Assembly (NCBI RefSeq): GCF_030145815.1
Contig: NZ_JAIXHL010000001.1
Span: 1-64,000 of the forward strand
Direction: 5' to 3'
DNA from: Sphingomonas sp.
GTDB lineage: Bacteria; Pseudomonadota; Alphaproteobacteria; Sphingomonadales; Sphingomonadaceae
DNA length: 64,000 nt
The translations under genes were made by a program, and so were the position numbers. Shown piece by piece: positions 34,885 through 42,446 of the stretch. Under the pieces are notes generated by a model. It made no database searches, was not told the origin of the DNA, and saw only the letters and a list, made by a program, of their open reading frames with translations. Position 1 is the first letter of the stretch. Each line of letters starts with the position of its first letter.

Positions 34885-35373
34885 CTACTTGACGGGAAAT
34901 ATCACCTGACTCACGACCGGCGTATCCTCGTTGAGCCGTTCAAGACGGGCTTCGTGAAATATGAGCGATAGCGCAAACCTGTCAGTCGCCAAAGAAGCCG
35001 CAAACATCGGTTGAGCGAGCCGACGCGCCCAATCGTCTGCTGACGGGCTATTGCTAATTGCCCTGAAGCCGGGGTAGGCGATCGACCAGTTTGTGCCGAA
35101 CACATACCCGTCCGGTTCACCAGCCGCCTCCCACCGGGAATAGTCAGTGAAGTCCTCCGACCATGAGCGTTGCCAGATTTCTGGAGACACGGCCGTCCGG
35201 ATGCTGAGGTCAACGACATGGGTGAAGGTCAGCCGATAGGTGCCGGGTTGGTGACTGAGGCTGACTTCGAGGATCAGGATATAGTCCCGGCCATGGTCAG
35301 CGAAGCCGTGGTGCATCACCCCGACGTCCATTGCCGGCAATCCGGCATCGAATAAGGCTGCGAGTGGGTGCAT
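34885..35373 (-). CDS. YxiG-like domain protein
   Basis: A 162-residue protein starting MHPLAALFDAGLPAMDVGVM, followed by HHGFADHGRDYILILEV, which resembles YxiG-like proteins. The role is unknown. A longer upstream frame exists but runs through palindromic repeats, so the ATG at 35373 is preferred. Convergent with the epimerase gene. Confidence 0.55.
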   Translation of the reverse strand: MHPLAALFDAGLPAMDVGVMHHGFADHGRDYILILEVSLSHQPGTYRLTFTHVVDLSIRTAVSPEIWQRSWSEDFTDYSRWEAAGEPDGYVFGTNWSIAYPGFRAISNSPSADDWARRLAQPMFAASLATDRFALSLIFHEARLERLNEDTPVVSQVIFPVK

Positions 35374-35794
35374 GAGCGAACCATGTCTGACGTCGCGGTG
35401 AAGGGCAATCCGGCGCGAGCCCCTTGCCTGCCTCTGACATTCGGCGCCGCGCGCCGATCTACCCCTCTCCCAACCTTCGCTAGGCGGCGGAGCCGCCAAG
35501 CTGCGGTATCCCTCTCCCCTATCAAGGGGAGAGGGCGATGGGGGGCGACCGGGCGCTTTCTGCTTCGTCATCCCGGCCTTGTGCCGGGATCCACGGTGCC
35601 GAACTTCCCGCGAAAGAGCCTCTTGTCTTGCGCTTGCCGCCCGGTGGATCCCGGCACAGGGCCGGGATGACGATGGTGGGCAAAGGGGGCGGAACGGTCA
35701 GCATCGGCTGTGGGACAGAGCCGCGTGGCTGCAGTCGTCCCCCCCTCCGTCATGCTTCGCATGCCACCTCCCTTTGGCGGGGGAGGATTGGGGA
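35374..35794. repeat. Repeat-rich intergenic region
   Basis: No gene is seen here. The region holds a perfect 11-bp hairpin at 35510-35535 and a REP pair at 35566-35672. The REP pair has 29-bp arms at 35566-35594 and 35644-35672, one mismatch, each arm itself a CCCGGC/GCCGGG palindrome. A third block at 35736-35790 is of the type CCCCCCTCCGTCATGCTTCG. The same types recur in the GTA cluster. Confidence 0.8.
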
Positions 35795-36187
35795 TTAGCC
35801 CTTTGGCTTGGCCGGCTTTTTCGCGCGTTCCGGCGGTTTGCCGTCGATCCTGACCAGTGATGCGAGGCGGCATTCGCCTTCGCGGGGGACGATGATGCTG
35901 GCGAAGCGGTCGATTCCGCCGACGCCGCCTGAAGGCCGGAAGCCGATGCGCCAGGCCCAGGGGAGTTCGATGCACGGGGCGAAGAAGGTGCCGCGATACC
36001 ATTGCCGCCCGGCGCGCAGGTAGATGGCGTCGCGGCCATCGGCGCGGAAGTCGCGGATCATCGAGGGGAAGGGGATGCGGGCCTCTTTGGCGGCGGGGGT
36101 GGCGGGGGCTGGGGCCTCCTGCGCCATGGCGGGAAGGGCGGCGGCGAGCAGGGCCAGCGGGGCGAGCAGGGCGGGGCGGTGAGTCAT
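35795..36187 (-). CDS. DUF6491-like secreted protein
   Basis: A 130-residue protein with a signal peptide (LALLAAALPAMAQ). The mature part has RDAIYLRAGRQWYRGTF, PCIELPWA and EGECRLASLVRI, with two cysteines, resembling DUF6491 proteins of sphingomonads. The C-terminus is lysine-rich. The function is unknown. It is divergent from the GTA cluster. Confidence 0.6.
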   Translation of the reverse strand: MTHRPALLAPLALLAAALPAMAQEAPAPATPAAKEARIPFPSMIRDFRADGRDAIYLRAGRQWYRGTFFAPCIELPWAWRIGFRPSGGVGGIDRFASIIVPREGECRLASLVRIDGKPPERAKKPAKPKG

Positions 36188-36234
36188 GCTGGCAGCATGG
36201 CACAGCTACGATGAACCGGCGATGAGTGAATTGC

Positions 36235-36249
36235 GAACCAAATGGGAAC
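36235..36249. promoter_or_regulatory. LexA-box-like site upstream of the GTA cluster
   Basis: GAACCAAATGGGAAC matches the alphaproteobacterial LexA consensus GAAC-N7-GAAC exactly. It lies eight bases upstream of a TTGACA box in the gap before the first GTA gene. A match to eight fixed bases is expected about once or twice by chance in 64 kb, so its location is the main support. Confidence 0.5.
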
Positions 36250-36256
36250 AAAATGC

Positions 36257-36286
36257 TTGACATCGTCACGCTGATCTGGCACATAA
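36257..36286 (+). promoter_or_regulatory. Candidate promoter of the GTA cluster
   Basis: TTGACA at 36257-36262 followed after 17 bases by CACATA. The -35 box is perfect; the -10 is weak. It would give a leader of about 130 bases before the first GTA gene. Confidence 0.4.
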
Positions 36287-36362
36287 AGGGAACGCTGAAG
36301 AATTGCGAGTCGCGGCGATCGGGTCGCTGAAAACGCGGGTCTTCGGACTTTGAAATCAAATG

Positions 36363-36398
36363 GATCGGGCCGGGGCGGTGACGCGTGCCGGCCCGATC
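36363..36398. repeat. Hairpin just before the first GTA gene
   Basis: GATCGGGCCGG at 36363-36373 pairs with CCGGCCCGATC at 36388-36398. It lies in the predicted leader, eight bases before the ribosome binding site. No U-run follows, so it is not a simple terminator. Confidence 0.65.
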
Positions 36399-36417
36399 TG
36401 CGTTTGGGAGAATGACG

Positions 36418-36951
36418 ATGGTAAGCGGACGCCGCACCAATCTTGACGGGCGGTCATCGCCGCTGGGCGCGGCGGAGCGCGTGCAGTGGAGCGCGGCGAT
36501 GCGCGCCACGTTTCTCGACCACCTGGCAGCGACGTGCAATGTGAGCGCAGCGGCCGAAGCGGCGCGCGTGTGCAAGACGTCGGTCTATCAAATCCGGCGC
36601 CGCGACGCCGACTTTGCGGCGCAGTGGGAGGAGGCGCTCGCGCTGGGCTATCAGATGGTCGAAACGCGATTGATCGGCCATGTGCTCGCCGGGCTGACGC
36701 GGGTGGATCGGATGGACGAACGGGGCGACGCGCCGGCGATCGATTTCGAGGCCGCGCTGAAGCTGTTGTCGCAGCACCGCAACGCAACGGCGAAACCGCA
36801 CAAGGGGCGCAAGCCGACCTTCGCCGCGCCGGACGATACCGATCGGGTGTTGCTCGAGCGATTGCGGGTGATCGAGGCGCGGCGTGCGCGCGCGCCGATG
36901 CAGCTGATCCATCAGGCCGCGACGGCCGAGGCGGTGTCCGATGGCGAGTGA
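36418..36951 (+). CDS. GTA terminase small subunit-like protein (RcGTA g1 position)
   Basis: A 177-residue protein. A helix-turn-helix (about residues 20-60, HLAATCNVSAAAEAARVCKT, then SVYQIRRRDADFAAQWEEAL) resembles small terminase DNA-binding domains. It overlaps the large terminase gene by 11 bases and sits at the g1 position of RcGTA-type clusters. The start at 36418 has better spacing to GGGAG than the ATG at 36412. Confidence 0.75.
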   Translation: MVSGRRTNLDGRSSPLGAAERVQWSAAMRATFLDHLAATCNVSAAAEAARVCKTSVYQIRRRDADFAAQWEEALALGYQMVETRLIGHVLAGLTRVDRMDERGDAPAIDFEAALKLLSQHRNATAKPHKGRKPTFAAPDDTDRVLLERLRVIEARRARAPMQLIHQAATAEAVSDGE

Positions 36952-38260
36952 CCCGGAGATCGGCGCGGTCATCGACCGGCTGCTTGCGCTGCCCGAGTGC
37001 GAACGGGCGGAAGCCGTGCGCGCGATGACCCCGGCGATGCGGCGCGAGTTCCTCGCGCGGTGGAAGCTGTGGGCGCATGGCGGGCAGCTGGTGCCGCCGG
37101 GCGACTGGCGGGTGTGGCTGATCCGTGCCGGGCGCGGGTTTGGCAAGACGCGGGCGGGGAGCGAATGGGTCAACCAGCTGGCAGTGGATGAACCCGAGGG
37201 GCGGTTTGCGCTGGTCGGCGCGAGCCTGGACGAAGTGCGGCGGGTGATGATCGAGGGGCAGTCGGGGCTGATCGCGACGGCGCGGTCCGACCGGCAACCG
37301 GTGTGGAAGGCGAGCGCGCGCGAGCTGCACTGGCCGTCGGGCGCGGTGGCCTTTGCCTATTCGGCGGAGTCGCCCGAAGGGCTGCGCGGGCCGGAGCATC
37401 ATGCCGCCTGGGCCGATGAGCTGGGCAAATGGGGCCGCCGGGGCGATGCGGCGTGGGACAATCTGGCGATGGGATTGCGGCTGGGCGAGCGGCCGCGCGT
37501 GCTGGTGACGACGACGCCGCGATCGACGCGGCTGATGCGGCGGGTGATGGCGCTGCCGAGCTGCGTCGAGACGCGCGGGCGCACGCGGGACAATCCGCAT
37601 CTGCCCGCGAGCTTCGTCGAAGCGATGGAGGCCGAATATGGCGGCACGCGGCTGGGGCGGCAGGAGCTGGAGGGCGAGCTGCTGTGCGATGTGCCGGGCG
37701 CGCTGTGGACGCGGGCGATGATCGAGGCGGCTCGGGCGGTTGTGGTGGATGAGCCGGTCCGGGTGGTGGTCGGCGTCGATCCGCCAGCGAGTGCGGAGGG
37801 CGATGCGTGCGGGATCGTCGCGGTGGCGATCGATGACGCGGGGCGGCTGTGCGTGCTGGAGGATGCGAGCGTTGCCGGGCTGTCGCCCGAGGGCTGGGCG
37901 CTCGCTGTGGCGGCGTGTGCCGACCGGCATGGCGCGGATCGCGTGGTGGCGGAGAAGAACCAGGGCGGTGACATGGTCGAGAGCGTGCTGCGCGCGGCGG
38001 CGGTGGCGATGCCGGTGCGGCTGGTCCATGCCAGCCGGGGCAAGGCGGCGCGGGCCGAGCCGGTGGCGGCGCTGTACGAGCGGGGCCATGTGCGGCACGC
38101 GGCGGCGTTTGTGGCGCTGGAGGATGAACTGTGCGGGCTGGTGCGCGGGGGCGATTATGCCGGGCCGGGGCGCTCGCCGGATCGCGCCGATGCACTGGTA
38201 TGGGCGGCGTGGGAGCTGGTGTTCGGGTGGAAGGGCGAGGTCGGGGTGCGCAAGCCGTGA
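36941..38260 (+). CDS. GTA large terminase (packaging ATPase/nuclease)
   Basis: A 439-residue TerL. It has a Walker A-like motif GRGFGKTRAG (residues 64-73), Walker B ending in WADE near residue 155, and nuclease acidic residues in VVGVDPPAS, VVAEKNQGGD and PDRADALVWA. In GTAs this motor packages random host DNA into heads. It matches RcGTA g2 in length and position. Confidence 0.9.
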   Translation: MASDPEIGAVIDRLLALPECERAEAVRAMTPAMRREFLARWKLWAHGGQLVPPGDWRVWLIRAGRGFGKTRAGSEWVNQLAVDEPEGRFALVGASLDEVRRVMIEGQSGLIATARSDRQPVWKASARELHWPSGAVAFAYSAESPEGLRGPEHHAAWADELGKWGRRGDAAWDNLAMGLRLGERPRVLVTTTPRSTRLMRRVMALPSCVETRGRTRDNPHLPASFVEAMEAEYGGTRLGRQELEGELLCDVPGALWTRAMIEAARAVVVDEPVRVVVGVDPPASAEGDACGIVAVAIDDAGRLCVLEDASVAGLSPEGWALAVAACADRHGADRVVAEKNQGGDMVESVLRAAAVAMPVRLVHASRGKAARAEPVAALYERGHVRHAAAFVALEDELCGLVRGGDYAGPGRSPDRADALVWAAWELVFGWKGEVGVRKP

Positions 38261-38305
38261 TATCGGCTCTAGGCGATGCGCTCGCCCCCCGCTAAGCCAC
38301 GCCCC

Positions 38306-39034
38306 ATGTGCGTGCTGGCGTTGGCGTGGGGAATGCATCCCAATTGGTTGTTGGTCGCCGCGGGGAACCGTGACGAGCGGCATGCGCGCGCGACCTTGCC
38401 GCTGTCGCGCTGGATGGCGAAGGGGCCGGTGATCGGCGGGCGCGATCTGGAGGCCGGGGGGACCTGGCTGGCGGTGAACGAGGCCGGGCGGCTGGCGGCG
38501 GTGACCAATGTGCGCGGCGAGGCGGCCGATCCGGGCAAGCTGTCGCGCGGGGCGCTGGTGACCGATATGCTCGCCGGGCATGAGCCAGAGGATCTGAACG
38601 CGTACAACCCGTTCAACCTGATCGCGGTGGATCGCGACGGGCCGCTGTATCTGTCGAACCGGCCCGATCCGGTGCGGCGGCCGCTGAGCCCGGGGATGCA
38701 CGGGCTGTCGAACGGGTTGTTCGATACGCTGTGGCCCAAGACGATCCGGGTGCAGATGGCGCTGACCGCCTGGCTGCAGGAAGGCAGCGCGTCGATGGAG
38801 AAACTGTTCGCGGCGCTGGCGGACGAGCGGCCGGCAGGGGCGGCGGAGCGCTATGAGCCCGATCCGTTCGAGCCGGTGGACTCGCCGGTGTTCATCCGCA
38901 ACCCGGTCTATGGCACGCGGTGCAGCACGGTGGTGACGGTGGACCATCTGGGCCGTGGGCGGATTGCGGAGCGGCGGTTCAGTTCGACGGGTCTGCTCGA
39001 GGGCGAAAGTGTCCTCAGCTTTACGTGGAGTTGA
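38306..39034 (+). CDS. NRDE/TANGO2 family protein
   Basis: A 242-residue protein starting MCVLALAW, with the family motif AGNRDER. The start is set by the invariant Met-Cys at the N-terminus, expected to expose an N-terminal nucleophile cysteine. TANGO2-like proteins have been linked to haem handling and membrane trafficking in eukaryotes; the bacterial role is open. It is not part of RcGTA and lies between the terminase and portal genes, coupled to a methyltransferase gene one base downstream. Confidence 0.8.
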   Translation: MCVLALAWGMHPNWLLVAAGNRDERHARATLPLSRWMAKGPVIGGRDLEAGGTWLAVNEAGRLAAVTNVRGEAADPGKLSRGALVTDMLAGHEPEDLNAYNPFNLIAVDRDGPLYLSNRPDPVRRPLSPGMHGLSNGLFDTLWPKTIRVQMALTAWLQEGSASMEKLFAALADERPAGAAERYEPDPFEPVDSPVFIRNPVYGTRCSTVVTVDHLGRGRIAERRFSSTGLLEGESVLSFTWS

Positions 39035-39035
39035 G

Positions 39036-39707
39036 ATGACCCCGAGAGAGCTGATCGGCGTGGCCGAGGTGCCGGGCGGGGAGCCGTTGCGGCTGGTGCG
39101 GCATGGGCGTGACTTCATCATCATGCTCGAGCGTAACGAGCTGATGTCGAGCCGGATGAGCGGATCGGAAGAGGCGCTGGCGGAGATGACGCTGGACCGG
39201 CTGAACGACCCGGCGAATGCGCGGCTGCTGATCGGCGGATATGGCATGGGGTTTACGCTGCGCGCGGCGCTCAAGCGGCTGGGGCCGAAGGGGTGGGCGT
39301 GCGTGGTCGAGCTGGTGCCCGGCATCATCGAGTGGGCGCGCGGGCCGATGGCGGAGCTGGCCGACGGGTGCCTGGACGATCCGCGCACGCAGTTGGTGAT
39401 GGGCGATGTCGGCGCGGAGATCGCGCGCAGCCGGGGCAGCTGGGAGGCGATCCTGTTGGATGTCGACAATGGTCCCGACGGGCTGACGCGCGATGCCAAT
39501 AACGGGCTGTACACGATGCGCGGGCTGGAGCGGGCGCGGGCGGCGCTGGCGCCGGGCGGGGTGCTGGCAGTGTGGTCGGCGGGGCCGGACCCGGCCTTTA
39601 CGCGGCGGATGCGCGATGCGGGGTTTGCGGTGGAAGAGGTTCAGGTGCGGGCGCGTTCGAATGGGAAAGGCCCGCGGCACGTGATCTGGTTCGGTAGGAA
39701 GCGGTAA
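39036..39707 (+). CDS. Spermidine synthase-like SAM-dependent methyltransferase-fold protein
   Basis: A 223-residue class I SAM-fold protein. The nucleotide motif LLIGGYGMGFTLRAAL, VVELVPGIIEWAR and the acidic LLDVDNGPDG resemble spermidine synthase-like proteins, but it is shorter than true spermidine synthases. The substrate is unknown. The coding region starts one base after the NRDE stop. The pair interrupts the GTA order. Confidence 0.72.
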   Translation: MTPRELIGVAEVPGGEPLRLVRHGRDFIIMLERNELMSSRMSGSEEALAEMTLDRLNDPANARLLIGGYGMGFTLRAALKRLGPKGWACVVELVPGIIEWARGPMAELADGCLDDPRTQLVMGDVGAEIARSRGSWEAILLDVDNGPDGLTRDANNGLYTMRGLERARAALAPGGVLAVWSAGPDPAFTRRMRDAGFAVEEVQVRARSNGKGPRHVIWFGRKR

Positions 39708-39746
39708 GAGTCTTTTAGGCGCGCAGACGCGCGCGCCCTCCCCCAG

Positions 39747-39768
39747 CCCCTCCCGCTAGCGGGAGGGG
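39747..39768. repeat. Perfect 22-bp palindrome before the portal gene
   Basis: CCCCTCCCGC-TA-GCGGGAGGGG followed by AGTTTTAG. It may act as a weak terminator or attenuator. The same palindrome type recurs at 41247, 41328 and 48475. Confidence 0.75.
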
Positions 39769-39788
39769 AGTTTTAGCGGAGAATTTCT

Positions 39789-40901
39789 ATGAAATGGTTC
39801 GGGCGGAAGTCCGGGCGCGAGGGTTCGCGTCCGGTGTTGGCGCGTGGGCAGGGCGCGGGCGCGGTGCTGGGCGAGTGGCCGCAGAGTTACGAGGCGCAGG
39901 TGCGCGCGGGCTATACGGCCAATCCGGTGGCGCAGCGGGCGGTGAAGATCATTGCCGAGGGGGTGGCCGCCGCGCCGGTTGCGGCGAGCGATGCGGCGTT
40001 GCTGAAGCTGGTCGCCGCGCGCAGCCAGGGGCAGGAATTGGGGGCGACGATCGCCGCGCAGTTGCTGTTGCACGGCAATGCCTATGTGCAGCTGCTGGGC
40101 GACGGCGCGGGGGGCGTGGCGGAGTTGTTCGCGCTGCGGCCCGAGCGGGTGAGCGTCGAAACCGATGCCGGGGGGTGGCCGGTCGGTTACCGTTATCGCG
40201 TCGGCGGGAGCGTCACCACGATCGCGGCGGAGGATGCGGCGGGACGGCCGCAGGTCGTGCATCTGAAGGCGTTCAACCCGGTCGACGATCATTATGGCCT
40301 GGGCTGCCTGGGCGCAGCGAGCGGCGCGATCGCGATCCACAATGCCGCGACGCGGTGGAACAAGGCGCTGCTGGACAATGCGGCGCGGCCTTCGGGGGCG
40401 CTGGTGTACGAGCCGGGCGACGGGAGCGCGCTGTCGCCGGCGCAGTTCGAGCGGCTCAAGAGCGAGATGGAGGCGGGCTTTGCCGGGGCCGCCAATGCCG
40501 GGCGGCCGATGCTGCTGGAGGGCGGGCTGAAGTGGCAGGCGATGAGCCTGACGCCTGCCGACATGGATTTCGTCGGGCTGAAGGCGGCGGCGGCGCGCGA
40601 GATCGCGCTGGCGTTTGGGGTGCCGCCGATGCTGATCGGGCTGCCCGGCGACAATAGCTACGCGAATTATCGCGAGGCGAACAAGGCGGTGTGGCGGATG
40701 ACGATCCTGCCGCTGGCGGACAAGATCCTGACCGAATTGGCGCAGGGGCTGTCGCCCTGGTTCCCCGGCGCGCACCTGCGGGTTGCGGTCGACAAGGTCC
40801 CGGCGATGGCCGAGGACCGCGAGCGGCTGTGGCGCGGCGTGAGCGCGGCTGAATTCCTGACGCCCGAGGAGAAGCGCGCGCTGGTGGGGATCGTGCCGTG
40901 A
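39789..40901 (+). CDS. GTA portal protein (HK97 family)
   Basis: A 370-residue HK97-type portal. Landmarks are GYTANPVAQRAVKIIAEGVA (residues 37-56), LLLHGNAYVQLL and FGVPPMLIGLPGDNSYANYR, which are highly typical. It forms the head vertex ring through which DNA is pumped. It corresponds to RcGTA g3. The next gene starts within its stop codon. Confidence 0.9.
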   Translation: MKWFGRKSGREGSRPVLARGQGAGAVLGEWPQSYEAQVRAGYTANPVAQRAVKIIAEGVAAAPVAASDAALLKLVAARSQGQELGATIAAQLLLHGNAYVQLLGDGAGGVAELFALRPERVSVETDAGGWPVGYRYRVGGSVTTIAAEDAAGRPQVVHLKAFNPVDDHYGLGCLGAASGAIAIHNAATRWNKALLDNAARPSGALVYEPGDGSALSPAQFERLKSEMEAGFAGAANAGRPMLLEGGLKWQAMSLTPADMDFVGLKAAAAREIALAFGVPPMLIGLPGDNSYANYREANKAVWRMTILPLADKILTELAQGLSPWFPGAHLRVAVDKVPAMAEDRERLWRGVSAAEFLTPEEKRALVGIVP

Positions 40902-41215
40902 GCGCGCCGGTGGACGGCAAGCTGCTAGCTCAGCTGATCGCGCAGGGAAGCGCCGAAGGGGCGGATATGGCGACGCTGTGCGCGGTGGCGGAGGAAGCGG
41001 GCGAGCTGGGCGCGACTCGGGCGTTGGCGCGGCTGGGGCTGGATGATCCGCACGCGGGCAAGGACATGGGCGAGCTGCGCGAGCTGCTGGAGGCGTGGCG
41101 CGATGCCAAGCGATCGGCGGTGAAGGCGGTGGCCGGGTGGGTCGTACGGATGCTGCTGGCGCTGGTGGTGGTGGGGCTGGCGGTGAAGCTGGGGTTTTGG
41201 GGGGTGGGGAAGTGA
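40898..41215 (+). CDS. Small GTA-cluster membrane protein, DUF6127-like
   Basis: A 105-residue protein with one C-terminal hydrophobic segment (MLLALVVVGLAVKLGFWGV), resembling DUF6127. It overlaps the portal gene (GTGA) and its stop overlaps the protease start, at the position of RcGTA g3.5. Its role in particle assembly is unknown. Confidence 0.68.
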   Translation: MSAPVDGKLLAQLIAQGSAEGADMATLCAVAEEAGELGATRALARLGLDDPHAGKDMGELRELLEAWRDAKRSAVKAVAGWVVRMLLALVVVGLAVKLGFWGVGK

Positions 41216-41811
41216 CCTCCGACCAAGTTCGGGGCAGGGCCTTGTCCCCCTCCCGCTTACGGGAGGGGCCAGGGGAGGGCGTGTCGGGTCCGACTGGTGC
41301 CGGGTGTGCGGACAGGCCCTCCCCCGACCCCTCCCGCACGCGGGAGGGGAGTAATCGTGCGGGGACTGGCGTCCGGTTCGCGGGCTATGCGGCGGTGTTC
41401 GATGTGCCGGACCGGGGCGGGGACGTGATCCGGGCCGGGGCGTTCGGAGCGCGCGTGCGGCGGGTGCCGCTGCTGTGGCAGCATCGCGGGGCGCCGGTGG
41501 GCGTGATCGAGGCGATCGGCGAGGATGCGCGGGGCTTGCGGGTGACGGCGCGGGTCTATGTGCCCGAGCTGGCGGCGTTGGTGGCGCGGGGCGCGGTCAA
41601 TGGCCTCAGCTTTGGGTATCGCACCGTCAAGGCGCGGCAGGGGCGGTGGCGCGAGATCGAGGCGCTCGAGCTGTGCGAGGTGAGTCTGGTGGCGCGGCCG
41701 ATGCAGCCGCATGCGCGGGTGCATGCGGTGGTGGGCGCGGCTGTCGGTCTCTGCGAGGCGGTGACCGCCCCACCCCAACCCATTGCCGGGTCGGTCAGGC
41801 CCCCGGCCTGA
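41212..41811 (+). CDS. GTA prohead protease (HK97 family), repeat-extended N-terminus
   Basis: A 199-residue protein whose conserved part begins at RFAGYAAVFDVPDRGGD (about residue 53). The serine protease motifs are LLWQHRG (His) and VNGLSFGYR (Ser). It would mature the capsid. The preceding 50 or so residues are encoded by two palindromic repeats (41247-41268 and 41328-41349) and look foreign. No in-frame start lies between them and the domain, although a GTG at 41281 could shorten the extension. It corresponds to RcGTA g4. Confidence 0.82.
   Translation: MTSDQVRGRALSPSRLREGPGEGVSGPTGAGCADRPSPDPSRTREGSNRAGTGVRFAGYAAVFDVPDRGGDVIRAGAFGARVRRVPLLWQHRGAPVGVIEAIGEDARGLRVTARVYVPELAALVARGAVNGLSFGYRTVKARQGRWREIEALELCEVSLVARPMQPHARVHAVVGAAVGLCEAVTAPPQPIAGSVRPPA
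41247..41349. repeat. Two palindromic repeats inside the 5' end of the protease gene
   Basis: CCCCTCCC/GGGAGGGG at 41247-41268 and CCCCTCCCGC-AC-GCGGGAGGGG at 41328-41349. Both are read in frame as Pro/Ser/Arg/Gly-rich peptide (PSRLREGPGEG, PSRTREGS). Confidence 0.78.
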
Positions 41812-41845
41812 CCTGAACCACGCGGGGCGTGGTTCACCCGGCAAT
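41782..41845. repeat. Nested three-stem palindrome at the end of the protease gene
   Basis: An outer stem ATTGCCGGGT (41782-41791) with ACCCGGCAAT (41836-41845) encloses two adjacent perfect hairpins: GGTCAGGC/GCCTGACC (41793-41813) and TGAACCACGC/GCGTGGTTCA (41814-41836). The whole can fold as a three-way junction. It overlaps the protease stop codon. Confidence 0.75.
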
Positions 41846-41868
41846 CCTGAAGGGGAGGGGCTTACTGG

Positions 41869-42156
41869 CTAGCGCAGGCGGCGCGCGTTGGCGCGGACTT
41901 TGCGTCGATAGTGGGCGAGCGCCTTGCGGGTGGTGGTGGCGGGGCTCACGCCCATGGCACCGGACATCATCGCCATCTGGAGCTCGAACGCGGCGGTCAT
42001 TTTTTCGGAGACCATGCGTTCAGTTTCGCGCTGTGCTTCGGGGCCGCCCTGGGCGATTTTGGCTGCGCGCAGTCCGATCACGGCGGCGGATTCCCAGCCG
42101 AGCGACCAGGCGTCGAATCCGGCGTTCATCCAGCTTCTGTTCGATCGTTTGGACAT
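41869..42156 (-). CDS. Hypothetical helical protein, opposite strand in the GTA cluster
   Basis: A 95-residue protein (SWMNAGFDAWSLGWESAAVI, FELQMAMMSGAMG) with a strongly basic C-terminus (HYRRKVRANARRLR). Composition and amphipathic helices suggest a real gene, perhaps phasin-like, but I do not recognise it. It is transcribed against the GTA genes between protease and capsid and has no RcGTA counterpart. Confidence 0.55.
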   Translation of the reverse strand: MSKRSNRSWMNAGFDAWSLGWESAAVIGLRAAKIAQGGPEAQRETERMVSEKMTAAFELQMAMMSGAMGVSPATTTRKALAHYRRKVRANARRLR

Positions 42157-42290
42157 TTGGAATTCCCGGAGTCACGGTGCGTCGCGGTCCTAACGATACA
42201 GGATCGCGGATGGGCCCGCCGAGGCGTCGATATAGCGGACAGCCACTTCATTTTTTGAAACGACGGGGTTCGCGTGGTGCGGGCCCCCTC

Positions 42291-42406
42291 CACCATGCCT
42301 TCGGGCATACGGCTCGCGACGCGAGCCGGTTTCGCTGCTGCAAGGTGCCCCGGCACCTCGCTGATCGCAGCTACACCCCCCTCCCCGTTCCTCCGGCCTT
42401 CGCCGG
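42291..42406. repeat. Cluster of four hairpins upstream of the capsid gene
   Basis: ATGCC-TTCG-GGCAT (a UUCG tetraloop, 42295-42308), GGCTCGC-GAC-GCGAGCC (42311-42327), AGGTGC-CCCG-GCACCT (42343-42358) and CCGGC-CTTC-GCCGG (42393-42406) follow each other. The block begins GGGCCCCCTCCACC (42281-42294) like the repeat inside the tail chaperone gene at 47690. It lies in the untranslated region before the major capsid gene. Confidence 0.7.
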
Positions 42407-42446
42407 GGCAGGCGCGGAGGATTTTCTGTTGGAACGGGAGACACTT

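Noticed and set aside
36356..39514. A minus-strand open frame of more than 1,000 codons opposite the terminase region
   Set aside because: The translation is His/Arg/Pro-rich with no family features, and the plus strand encodes terminase, NRDE and SAM-fold proteins with clear motifs. It is an antisense shadow caused by high GC content.
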